Of a stretch of DNA of 64,000 bases, positions 48,301 to 59,541 are shown piece after piece. This DNA is from Hypomyces perniciosus. Its lineage: Eukaryota > Ascomycota > Sordariomycetes > Hypocreales > Hypocreaceae. How positions within the stretch are numbered: the stretch's first letter is position 1; the number at the start of each line of letters is the position of its first letter. The stretch is from contig SPDT01000001.1 of NCBI GenBank assembly GCA_008477525.1, positions 744,001 through 808,000 on the forward strand. Direction: 5' to 3'. Made by a program: the position numbers and the translations under genes. A model generated the notes under the pieces. That model was not told where the DNA came from. It did not search any database and worked only from the letters and a program-made list of their open reading frames with translations.

Positions 48301-48754
48301 TATCTGAGACTTGTACTGTGAGACGAGAGGTAGCCGCTGGCCAAGTTTGAAGTACCATTCCAAGACACAGTCCAGCACCTTCGGCTCCTCCTTGATGATC
48401 TAAAGTATGATTTGCTGTCAGTTTGCAAGTATTTTTGGTGCGAGAACTAAATGGACATGCGTTCAATATCCACCAACAGGGCCCCCATAGGTAGCCTGAT
48501 AAGTCCTCGACTTCAATTTCCACCGCTTTGCAGACATCATCAAACTGCTCAAAAGCCTCGATGAAATGGCGATATCTGTTGAAGTTCATCATGCTTTTGC
48601 GACCTGCTTGGTCATGCTGGATCTTGGAGATCTGGATTTTGACATGTTGGAGCTGCGTGCGTGTGATGTGGCCGAGTCGATTGGCCTGCCTTTCGCTCAG
48701 TTGAGACCCAAAGTCTTGTTTTGCCGTTTCAAAAATTTGTTTAGACGTCTCCAT
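45376..48754 (-). CDS. NLR-like STAND protein: DUF7708-NACHT-C2H2 zinc fingers
   Basis: Six exons on the minus strand: 48754-48461, 48399-48207, 48141-47623, 47562-46788, 46701-46429 and 46372-45376, giving 1016 aa. Every junction keeps phase; the first intron seems to use a GC donor. Residues ~30-170 look like DUF7708, an N-terminal domain common in fungal NLR-like proteins. A predicted coiled coil (~190-290, rich in Q, E and L) follows. The NACHT NTPase has Walker A GKKGAGKT (331-338) split by an intron and Walker B FIIIDGLDEL (Asp near 432). A winged-helix-like segment (VFGWLACAQRPLKWHEL, EFIHQTAKEF) follows. Instead of WD40, ankyrin or TPR repeats, the C-terminus has four C2H2-type zinc fingers. 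STAND proteins are ligand-triggered switches linked to self/non-self recognition in fungi; the zinc fingers suggest a nucleic acid or protein ligand. Head-to-head with the SNF2 gene. Confidence 0.9.
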
Positions 48755-49304
48755 GCTGCCAAACAATACGGTAATACGATATTTCAAGTGCGTATCCTAC
48801 CTACATGGGCCTGATGGTCACGTATTTACACAAATGAACTCAGCATTGCCTTGCGGCTCAGACGTCCGCGGCCACTTGGCAGCTGTCCTGGGCGTTTTCT
48901 TCGGTGATTGATGTGTATTTTGCTTATTGGATATCTTGGCCTCAAAAAACGCCTTGCTGCATGAAACCCCTGCATTTTTGCGCATCCAGACTTTGCCTCT
49001 TAAAAGGCGGCTGCTATTGTAGCCTATCAACCGCGAGGCAACCAGCCTGATCCCCCTTTAAGGAAGCCATGCCACAAAAATTGCAGATTTCAGTGTAACA
49101 TTGCAAAGTAAATGAAACCCTGAAGAGGGCACATTTAGGCATCAAGACCCGCACGACATGGGGCGCAAGCAGACTTGATCAGCCTCATTTCAAGGAGCGC
49201 TCGTGTTGAATTCCCAAATATTGATAAAGCACTTTGCTGGATTCTCGGGCACCTCCAGGACTTCTTGAACATTACCACCAAATGGTGTGAAACTTCAAAT
49301 CATC
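48755..49304. promoter_or_regulatory. Bidirectional promoter, NACHT and SNF2 genes
   Basis: 550 bp between divergent start codons (48754 minus, 49305 plus). No ORF of note. The head-to-head arrangement would allow joint regulation, which is inference. Confidence 0.5.
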
Positions 49305-52300
49305 ATGGATTTATCCTCGGTATTAAATGTGGACGACGATGTCTACCATTATCCTGTTGATCCGAACTCATTCCTGCCCTTCGACTCAGTGGCTAGGTAA
49401 ATTCCCTTACGTGACGAGTTGTAATATGTATTGACCATGCATTTCACTAGCAACCAAACCATCAATAGCAACTTCATGGAAGATGGTAGCGATATGAACG
49501 CCTGGCTTCCGCCAAATCAAAGCTGGCCGTTCGACACTCTTACCACCGCTGAACTTGGGGAGATTTCGTATAACACTGTGGATGGGACTCAGTATGGACT
49601 CGAAGGATGGCCCACAGGATTCGAACCACTAGAAAATGAACCTCAACACCTATCTCAACAATTGCAGCATTCAAGTCCTTCCGTTTCTGATGAGGACGTC
49701 GATATGATCAATGCTGATGGTATCCCTGAAGAAAACAGTCCATCAACAGTTGATGTGACTTCAAATGAAGACCCTTAGTGTGCTATGGAATGGTATGTAT
49801 ACAGTATCCAAAGCTCTTCTCTTTACTCCAACCCAATCAAACCTTCCCCCTCTCCTGAATACCCTCGGGCTTTTTTTCTTTCGGTTTTGGGTTGTTTTGT
49901 TTCAACTCAGGCAACGAAAATACTCATATCTAGTGTCCAGATCTATCACCTAGACGTAAAACTCGTCGGGGATATGGTCAATCTCAAGGCTCAGATCACT
50001 CCATCTCCAGGAAGCGCAACATGTCACATTCAGAGATTCACGCCAAAAGACATGACCGATCACATCCTCCTTATGCTTCCAAACGGAGATCAGTTCGGAA
50101 TTCTGCGTGGCAATATGAATACACCGCTATCTGATCTGCTACGCTCGCCGCCGCACCTAACGCTCGAAGCCGTTGCCCCATCCATCAATATCTGCAACAA
50201 GATCACCAGTGTTAACAAGGCTGGAGATGCTATTGCTCAAGTAGACATCAACATCTATGGCCCACTCAGCAAGTCCAGGGAAGTTGGGGACAAACTATCC
50301 TCTCTCAAGCTGTGGTTGCAACCACCCGACTACCATTTGAAGGAGTACCAATACGAGAATCCACATGTCCTTCAGTTCCCTGATATAGAGCACACCATGC
50401 AATATGAAAACAACAATGCCGAACCCTTAACAGATCAACGAACGACACAGGACGACGTTATGCGCCTGATCTCCGAGGTTCAAGGTTCGACGCGCAGAGC
50501 TGAAGGTTTAGAAAGAATGACCGGAGATCAGAGGCTGCAGACTGAGTTATTAGAGTAAATACGACTTGTCTGTGGACTTGAGGAGATATTTTGCTAACGT
50601 CACTCAGACACCAACAACGTGCTTTGTCATTCATGCTACAACGCGAGTCGGGAAATGTACCAGACGAATTTAGACTATGGAAACATGAATATGTCCAGGG
50701 AAAAGAGATGTATGAACCCCAATGATGAGATATGTGGATTTTTTGTTAATTGTCGTAGGTTTGTTCATCGCATCACAAAGACTCGGAGCGCAATCTGCCC
50801 AGATGAAAAGGGTGGCGGGATTCTAGCTGATGAGATGGGCATGGGGAAATCGCTCTCGATCCTTGCACTGATTATTCAAACAACTGAGGATGGCTACAAG
50901 TGGTCACACGAGATCAAGGATTCAGACCAAGCCCAGAGTCGAATTAAGCGATACACACACGCAACATTGATCATTGTTCCCTCTGCATGTGAGGCCCTCT
51001 GAACATGGGTATATGCGAAGAACGCTGAAGCTAACCAACGATAGTGTTGATAACCAGCTGGCAGAGAGAAATCGGCATGTAGGTGTTTGCCCGAAAATGC
51101 AAGGTAACGCTGACATTAGTAGGCACCTCCATGATTCCATAAAAATCGTCAAATATCACGGCCACAGTAGACCCCGAGACTTGGAGACCCTTTCGAGAGC
51201 CGACATTGTATTGACGACCTACAAGACCCTAGCCACAGATGCTGCTTCGAAGAAGAACAACCCGCTCAATAAGATTGGTTGGTTCAGAATTGTTCTCGAT
51301 GAAGGTATATATATCCCATCATGATTTATCATCCCGGTTTGCCATACTAATTCCTTCAGCTCATAACATTCGCCAGCCGGCTACGACTTTCCATCGCTCC
51401 TGCTGTGACGTTTACGCCAGAGCTCGATGGTGTCTTACAGGAACTCCAATCCAAAATCGTCTTGAAGACATCGGGGCTCTTTTTGTCTTCTTAAAGGCTG
51501 AACCATTCCACAGCCTAGCGCAGTTCAGGCGATTCCTTGTTGTCCCATTCCAAGACCGGGATGTGATTGCAAAGGAAAGGTTAGTCATGCTCTATGACTC
51601 CCTCGTCCTCAGGCGAACCAAGGATATTCTGCGTCTACCCGGTCAAGAGGAGAGAGTCCGGCAGCTGGGATTCAGCCCACAGGAGAGAAGACAATATGAC
51701 CGCACGAGCAATATTCTCGCTCGTCGTATCCGGGAGCAGGTCGGCGATCCAGAAAATAGCAAATTCGGCATGTTCCAGATCAATCTTCAGCTGCGCATAT
51801 TCTGCAATCACGGCACGCACCAACAGATATTCTCGTGGAAGAGGCAGAGTGCCATAGACCGGAATGAGGCTTGGGTAGCCGAGTTTGGTCTCAACGCCGA
51901 AAGCCTTTGTGTTGGATGCAACCAACCACGTCCCATCATTAACTTCAACAACAGCCGGAGAGGTTTCATCGAGAAGTGCTCACATATCTTGTGTGCAGAC
52001 TGCTGGGAAGACTTTGAGAACTTTGGGGGCGACGAAGGGCTATTGCGACATTGTCCGTTATGCCAAACCGGCTGCAACTCTCTGCTCGATACAGCTGAAG
52101 ATGCAATTATGAGAGACACGGACACGCATGCCGGTGAAGACACAGCTAATGACGCGTATTTCAACACGGCAGGGCATTCTACCAAGATGAACGCACTGAT
52201 TGAAGATGTCAGAGAGGCCATTGACGCAGATGTGACCGAAGACGATGGTAGTGTGCGGAAAACAAAAAGGTCTCATCCTCGTTACCCAAAGCAGCTGACG

Positions 52301-52862
52301 AGCGTGACTAACTTCGTCTTACACAGCATAATATTCTCGTGTTGGACCCGTACCCTCAATCTGATTGAAGTGTACCTTAAGCGGGCAAACATCGAGTTTC
52401 TTCGCATCGATGGCGAATGCCTACCGTCAAAGCGACAGAGAATTCTTGATCGGTTTTCTGGAATAGGTGGTCCCCAGATCATGTTAATGACAACCGGTAC
52501 AGGTGCCTTCGGGTGAGACACACATCTGGCACTTCTGCATTCAACAAGATATTAATGACATCTACCTATAGATTGAATCTCACTGCTGCGAGTCGGATCT
52601 TCATCACTGAACTACAGTGGAACCCGAGCGTGGAGAAACAGGCCATCGCGAGGGCGATTCGCATCCGACAAAAAGACAAGGTGATTATCACGCGGTATAT
52701 GATGCTCAACACTATCGAACAGGTGTGTACAACATTTTCCAATGTGTGTATTCTGTATTGAAGGGGTGTTATTGACTTGATGACTAGGAAATGCTATCCC
52801 AACAGAAGCACAAAGAGCAGGCGGCATCAGTGGGATTTGTGAGATCTGATGAACCGGAGTAA
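49305..52862 (+). CDS. SNF2-family helicase with internal RING finger (Rad5/HLTF-like layout)
   Basis: Twelve exons: 49305-49396, 49451-49719, 49779-49792, 49911-50554, 50608-50709, 50759-50988, 51045-51078, 51120-51304, 51360-52269, 52327-52512, 52572-52722 and 52788-52862, giving 963 aa in one phase. Exon 3 is only 14 nt; without it the frame appears broken. The ATPase core has motif I ILADEMGMGKS (K404), motif II DEAH (522-525) and motif III CLTGTPIQNRLED. A RING-like zinc domain starts at C707 (CVGC ... CSHILCADC ... CPLC) between the two helicase lobes, as in Rad5/HLTF proteins. Lobe 2 shows IIFSCWTRTL, GTGAFGLNLTAASR and the ARAIRIRQKDKV motif; its arginine-finger region reads RAIRIRQ where RxxRxGQ is usual. 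Expected nuclear DNA translocase and ubiquitin ligase. Orthologues in STAND/HET-rich regions are common in fungi; the role here is unknown. Confidence 0.9.
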
Positions 52863-54100
52863 GAGCGTTTATTAGGATCATGGATGACGACAGAAATAGT
52901 CGAATGTGAAGCATCTTGGAAATAGGCAATCGAGCTTTTTTGTCTTGAATTTACTAGAAACGTGATACCAAAAGTATAGCCATATTAACATATGTACCTT
53001 GTAGACGGTTAGATATAATAATCTTTGTTTACGAAGTACTGTGTGTATAAATATATACAGAGTAATTCTACTTTTTGTGCATATGGCACAGTGGTCAATC
53101 CAACATCCGAAGTACTCCGTAGACTGAGATAATTAATGCATGTGCATGTGTCTCCAAACTCGGGAGGTCTTAAGCGCGGCGATTACAGTTGTGGATTTTG
53201 AACCTCTTCTGAGAAGGCTAAAAATGCAGTGCAATGCTTTGGCGGTGCTGTGGCTCTGCCGTGGCGGTGCCATGGCATTGCATGATTCGCTGTGATTGTA
53301 AGTATCCAGTAGTAAGTGCTCTGAAAGACTAAAAATGCTGTGCAAAGAGAATAGGAGGATCTAAGAGGGCGGCTAAGAAGAACGCGTCGCGTTCTTCTAG
53401 CACTATAAATTGGCTGGCCGGGAAACTATCAGTGATCAAGTACACAGTTCAACAGACATCGGGAGGAGGGACGAACAGAGCTGGAATTCAGGTGCCATTT
53501 TGACCCGTATAGTGAAATGAATGTGCTGACTATACGATCCTCGATACGCGACAGATACCTAAGGTATATAACATCATTTACGCTACTACTGCAATAATAT
53601 TGCAGGCCTGTGTTTTTGCCGTAGTGGTGAAATCTGACAAGATCTATCCATATACAGCAACTCACCTACCTACCTGTATTATCACCAAGGCTATAGATAA
53701 CACGAGTATTCTTGAAATTTCCTATTCTCATGTCTATCTAGGAAGCATTGATGTTTTTAATACCATGATTATTGGATGGCGCAAAAACATGAGATTCTCA
53801 CGGAGAGTGTATCATAATCTCTCACAAATAGCCACAGATGTAGCCTACAAAGTATTCAGCACCTGTGATAGCTACTAAATAAGTAAATATATAACTATTG
53901 CTGTGCATGGAAATGTAGTCGGGTCTCTTTTTCATCACACGAAGCCTGAAAGCCATCAGTCACATTAGGCGCCGATGTGACACAGGTAAGGCAACCTCTG
54001 GACACTAAAATTGCAGTGCATACATTTTCGAAATTGCCTCGGGCCGACTATCAACTCCACCGATCATTTCATCATTCCTCCAACTGTCTTCTTAGCAAAT
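52863..54100. other. Intergenic, no gene seen
   Basis: About 1.2 kb. It contains two similar words, CTAAAAATGCAGTGCAATG (53219-53237) and CTAAAAATGCTGTGCAAAG (53329-53347), and a third looser one near 54005. AT-rich 3' sequence of the SNF2 gene covers 52980-53080. Confidence 0.65.
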
Positions 54101-56580
54101 ATGCTCTGCCAGGCGTGCAGCTCAATACACTTCCGTCCGCTTATACCCGAAAAAGCGGACCAGTTGTTCTATGTTCTCCATCAGACTCAGCAATCATTTC
54201 GCCAGTCACTCTCTGCAGCATGTCATCTTTGTCTCATGATAAGCGGGAAGCTAGATACGAGGGAGAGCCCTAATGATATTTGTGAAGCACTTCAAGCTTT
54301 TATCGTTTTGATGGGACCTCGGTTGAGGTATGGAACATCGAAGGGTATACAACCTACTGGTATAAGCGATATTCGCTCGGTCAGAATCATTAGTCGATTA
54401 GGGAACGCTCTGTTGGATGTGATAGAACCGATTCCAGGTTCGTCTTGAGATGGCCATAAGTGGACATCATCAATAACCATGCTATTGTGCAGTTGCCTAT
54501 TCAGTACCCTGCTGTAACTCGGATGAGTCAAATCCGAGCCCAGCATCTACCCTAAGTGGGAGCAATGGCAAACGTCAGAGGAAGCGACAAAAGAAAGCCC
54601 ACAAAAAGGCTTCAGGAGTACAGACACCAACCATTAGGGAGAGCTGTGAACCAGACCTGTCAACAGGCTCGCTCTCTAACCTGCGTTTAGCCCAAAAGTG
54701 GCTGCAGCAGTGCCGTGAGCAACATTCTCAATGCGGAGTCAACTTGAATAGGCTAGAAAAAAACGCCCCTGCCTACTCGTCTTATCAACGTCGAGATAGC
54801 TCTTCGGCCATTCATCGAGGTAACTGGGCCAAACACTCGAGGACCCTACGTAGCCTTGAGCTACACATGGGGGAGTGGTGGTGGAAGAGTTCAAACTGTG
54901 AAGAGCAACTATGATTCCTATCAACAGAGTCTCCCTGTAGACAGTCTATCCCGAACGTTTGCAGAAGCCATTCACGTCACTTGGGCGCTGAACTACAAGT
55001 ACATATGGATCGATGCTTTTTGCATCCTCCAAGACGATAAAGAGGACCAAGGTAAAGAGATACCGAAAATGGGCGATATATACCAATATGCAGAGTTTAC
55101 GATTTACACTGCCGGTGCCGTGAGCTCTCAGGCTGGCTTCTTTGTCAATAGAGATGCTCGCCAGTACAACCCCTGCAAGGTTTCAGTTTCGCTATCCACT
55201 ACCGTGGATGGTATCCCCATTACAGGAGAGATTACCTTGGCTAGCACCTGCAATGGGCCTGATTATCTTAAAAGTAGGGGCTGGATCCTCCAGGAGCGTG
55301 TATTGTCCTCTCGCTGCCTGGTGTTTAGCCAGCAAATGTCATGGATCTGCACTGAAGGCAAGCACAGGAAACACGCCCAGTTCTGCGTAAAAGGCCCCCT
55401 CATCGAAGAGACAGTACTCTCTACAATCTTGAGAAACTTCGAACTTTGCTTTATTCTGATCCCCCCACCATGGTCGAGATGCAAAACGGACTGCATCGAT
55501 CAACTTCCTTCAATGTGTGGTACGCTATGCTTGAGGAGTACGGCGACAAGGAGCTGTCTTGGGTATCAGACATTCTCAATGCCACCGCTGGATTGGCGAC
55601 ACTCTTTCACAGGGCCGTTGGGGCAACGTATCTCGCAGGCTTGTGGAAAGAAGATTTTCAATATGGACTGGCATGGTATGTCGGTCTCAACGATGAGCGA
55701 CTCGTGAGCAAGGACAGGATCTGGCCTTCCTGGTCATGGCCTTCCGTAGGCAAAGTCCGTATCAAGTTCCGTTCATGGAGAGGAACTACAGGTGCCGTCC
55801 CTTGTGTAGGGGCCGAAGTAGTTGATGCCTTTTTGTCAACCTCAGTAACGGATAACTCCACATCACGGCACATTCCTTTATTCCTAACTAGCCTGTAAGA
55901 ACCCGGATGGTTAGCAAATTCATGTATTTAAGCAGCAGCTTTTCCCACCTAACTTGGGATCAGCAAGAGTGTCGAATTCTATCATTGTATGCATCTGCAA
56001 ATGAGCCCTTATACTGTTGATCTGTGATTAATACTTTTTTAATCCGGCTAATCCAGCAAATGCTCGTGGGGTGAACAAAGGGATTGTGACTTTGCGGGCG
56101 TCAGTGAAAAAGGCAATTCTTCAGTCCACTGTTGAATATGCGACTCTTAGGACTGAACAGAGCTATGGAGGTGCGGCATTGGGGTTTCATGTGGTAGACA
56201 CGAGGGAACATCCGCGATACCCTGCCCTGCTTTCAGATCCCCTAACGAAACAGCCGGTGGCGGATGTAGCACTCGACCGGCCATTTCCTTCTTCTCAGGA
56301 AGATTTTGGTACTGTTGCGAGTTCCAATATCGCTCCTGAGTCTTGCGAGATCCAGGTTTGGTGCTTACTCTTGCATGTACAACGCTTTCGACAAGGCTGC
56401 CACGGGACCGTATTGGTTCTTGAAAAGAATAAGGGTGATCCTGGAGCGTTTTCCCGTATCGGACTCGCCTTTGTTAGTGAGGGAGATATTAATTGGTTTG
56501 GAATATGTGGTGAAAACAGTGATGATGGTGAGTTTGATGTGGTGGCAAGAACTATGAAGGAGACGGTGCGAATCATGTAG
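54101..56580 (+). pseudogene. HET-domain protein gene broken by slippage frameshifts
   Basis: The start at 54101 gives MLCQACSSIHF, the usual beginning of fungal HET proteins. A GT-AG intron lies at about 54440-54491. The HET core follows: PYVALSYTWGSGGG, a LNYKYIWIDAFCILQDD block, and the ...SRGWILQERVLSSR segment. Two frame changes have no splice explanation: an A7 run at 54757-54763 (one base too many) and a CTCTCT run at 55417-55422 (two bases too many). The last exon, about 56057-56580, does not join in phase with the preceding GT donor at 55897, so a third lesion or unusual splicing is likely. HET proteins trigger programmed cell death in heterokaryon incompatibility and are nuclear/cytosolic. 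Loss of such genes is often tolerated or favoured. It lies within the NACHT/DUF7708 group. Confidence 0.85.
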
Positions 56581-57237
56581 TTAGGTATCTACTGATTGAC
56601 TTGAAAGATATGATTAGACACTATCAACTGCGATCCATTATGAGGACACGGTGATACTAGCTTTCTCTTCTCGGAGGCCGCATTGGATACTTATTCTGTC
56701 TATTAATGCTGAGGAGGTTAGTCTTACATCTAGGTAGTAGACGTAGATGTGGCCAATGACATTTGCTCCTCGCCTTCGCATTGCACTGCAATCTTAGCCT
56801 CCCCAGAGCCGTTGCACCTCAACGGCTAGCCCGCGCTATAGAAAAAAAGTGAGGCGGGTCTTATTTTAGCCCTAGGACTTCCTCAACTCGGTTGACCTGC
56901 AATACTCTTTTTTATCTGTCAAGGATTACTCCGTCGTATTTATCTAGTATTTAGATGTTGATATCACAGATACGGAGTACGCCATCGATACTTGGGTATT
57001 TCACAATCTCTGTCCTTCTAGAGAGTTGCTACTACTACCAAGATGGGCTTGCGACTCTAAGAATAAAACGCAAGCGTCAACATGCCTAGGAACATTCTGT
57101 CCATCCGAATCAAGCACCGTAATTTCTTCTTTAGTATTGAAAGACAATACAAAGTGTCCAGATCCCTACTTAATCACAAATTCCCCCCCAAGTCTACCAC
57201 ACAAACCAATCATGTAGCTATATTGATTTATATCCAA
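56581..57237. other. Intergenic, no gene seen
   Basis: About 0.66 kb holding the 3' ends of the HET pseudogene and the small secreted protein gene (convergent). One GTAC-type word (ACGGAGTACG) is near 56972. Confidence 0.7.
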
Positions 57238-57525
57238 TCAACAGCCTGAACCACAGGTCCATTTGTGCCCCCAACACGATCCAAATTCGGTATTCTTGGC
57301 ACAAGACAAAGTATTCGTTCCCTCGGGCTTGCAGTCATATCCACGGGTCGTAAGCCCATTCAGGAATTGATCGCGGTGGTGGAGGCCCGAGAAATGGCAG
57401 ACGTTATCGCCGCAAGAATAATAACATCTTCCACCCCTCTCCTGACTAGCAGTGCAGGCCGTATCGCAGGCGTTGATTGTGGCTGAAAACGCCAATGCAA
57501 ATACGAATGAAAGTGCCTTGACCAT
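57238..57525 (-). CDS. Small cysteine-rich secreted protein
   Basis: Single exon, 95 aa. I use ATG 57525 because it places a typical signal peptide (VKALSFVFALAFSATINA) at the N-terminus; the frame extends only six codons upstream from a non-ATG codon. The mature part (~76 aa) has ten cysteines, several in C-X3-C-type pairs (ACDTACTASQ, RCYYSCGDNVC), which implies five disulfides. It matches no family I can name with confidence. By size, secretion and cysteine content it belongs with fungal small secreted cysteine-rich proteins, a mixed class that includes effectors, antimicrobial proteins and surface proteins; no activity can be assigned. Relatively high Gly/Cys/His content. It is isolated, with 0.66 kb and 2 kb of non-coding DNA on its sides, within the STAND/HET island. 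Confidence 0.75.
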   Translation of the reverse strand: MVKALSFVFALAFSATINACDTACTASQERGGRCYYSCGDNVCHFSGLHHRDQFLNGLTTRGYDCKPEGTNTLSCAKNTEFGSCWGHKWTCGSGC

Positions 57526-59541
57526 TGTAACTAATCGAGGCAAAAATCAGTTGGTGCAAATGTAAAAGTTTAAGAAATGGCTTACATGAATAGTCCCTAG
57601 TTGATGAAATAAATGGCGGGTATCGCGAATGATAGGGTACAGAGCGGTTTCGGTGTTTTGTTTTTTCTTTTCGCTCTTCCTATCAGTGGTGTTGAGAGCT
57701 TGAGGTCATGTAGAGAGGTTGACTGGACACTCGTCCGACCTGAGAAGGTGCACGCCTTTTATAGATGTGATGCTCTTCTTCTGTAACTCACAGTATTTGT
57801 TCGCAAAAAGTATACCAGCCGACTGTCTCGGTCTCTTCAGTCGGTGATAAGATTGGCATTGGATTAAAGGCCGACTTGCAACATGGCGGCCTTTCCAGCA
57901 ATGCGGCAATTGGTCTCCTCGCATCTTCAAAGCAAAATACCGATCCGGCAGTTCACATGTCTCAGCTTTTCACCACTCACAGGTAGACTCGCTGCATCTA
58001 CTCCTAGCAGTACTATCATCAGGGCTAATACGAGCCACTCGTAATTACTACACTTGAAATGGTTGACCTGTCGGTGTAGCAATAGGAAAGTAGGCCTCGT
58101 CAATTGAGAAGGCTCTAAGACATGTAGGTAGGGCTGGCCGCGAAGTATGACGGATGTCACTTTTACTACCTTGTTATGGAAAGGATATTCCTCCTGACTA
58201 GCAATGACATGGTTGTTTCTTTCGGCGACATAAAAAAAACAGAATCAAAGTTCTGTCAAGTTAAACCGCTACTGCAAAATTGTAGGCCTAGTGAATTCCA
58301 CAGTAGCATTAATTGAAGTCAAATACTACCTTGCGCAACAACGTCTGATGCCTCGTTGGGTGACTTCGCCTCGCCCGAAACAGTATGCCTACTATGGCCA
58401 TTTAAGTCCTGCTAGACTTCAGATGAACTAATCTCCCTAACGAAAGAAAGGGGAGAAAAAAAGGGGGAAACTGTCTCATCCCAGCTAAGGAAAATAGATG
58501 TGTGGTTTACCAAGTCCCTGGCAATTTTGTGACATGACTCGCCAATCCCTTGGGTCCGAAGCGTTGGTTGGAAGACATGTCTCATTGGCGCCCGTCACCA
58601 AGTGGCAACTACACGATAGAGTCAGCCACCCTGATTGCATAGCAAGAATACCGAAAGCAAAGATGGATTGCTGTATACTAAGGATGCCGTGAGATACTGT
58701 CGCTCAAAGAATAATAACGTCTTTTCTGGCATCTGCCTCAGCAACTCTGGCAGTCAACCCACATTGTATGAAATGAATAAGGTTGTTCAAGTAATTCGAC
58801 CATTCAACGTCATGCTGTTTCAGGGATACCAAAAGATCATCGTCCAACACACCACATTGGACATAGGGTGCGCTTAATAGTGCTCTCTATTTGCGTTTAC
58901 ATAGCTATGGTAAAAAGTATAAGCGGAGGACGGCGAATACAAGGATAACGAGGGGGGATTAAGCCCGATCTGCGAGACTTTGGTTGAGTACGATAAAAGA
59001 GGTCTCCGATCTAGTAAGATAGAAGTGCATGGCCCAATTAAGAGATGCGAAGGCAGTTGCACTTCCCTCCATCCGACCCCAAGCTCTGATGCAACCATGA
59101 CCGGCCAGAAGATTACTGATGCCAGTTATATTGTGATACAGTAGATACTGAGATCATGCCGACCGTTCAGCTCGTGCATCTTGTTAGACCAAATCCAGTT
59201 TCCTCCATCGCTGCGGCAGAGAGGCTCTTGGAGCTGGCTCTTAGCGCTAGTAGAGGGAACTGGATGAGACCAGATGCTACATTAAACCACAATAAAACGT
59301 ATAGCTGGCTATTGATTCGATGCAGATGAGACGCAATAATATTGCTTGGAAATCGTGCCACCTATCTGATAATGTCGTATAGCATATAAGGTCATTTATC
59401 CACGTATATCTTGTGGGCTCACATTTTGCTGGATTGTGGTCTGGCAGATAACTATACAAAGTATGTCCACCCCTATCTACCATACCATCGATTAAGCGTT
59501 AGAAAATAGGGACATCGATTCCAAAGTTCGTCAACCTGAAA
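57526..59541. other. 2 kb intergenic region, no gene seen
   Basis: No frame above ~80 codons has any family signal. 57540-57720 is the probable promoter of the secreted-protein gene. Confidence 0.65.

Noticed and set aside
49760..49780. Apparent one-base deletion in the SNF2 gene
   Set aside because: Explained by a 59-nt intron plus a 14-nt microexon that keep phase throughout.
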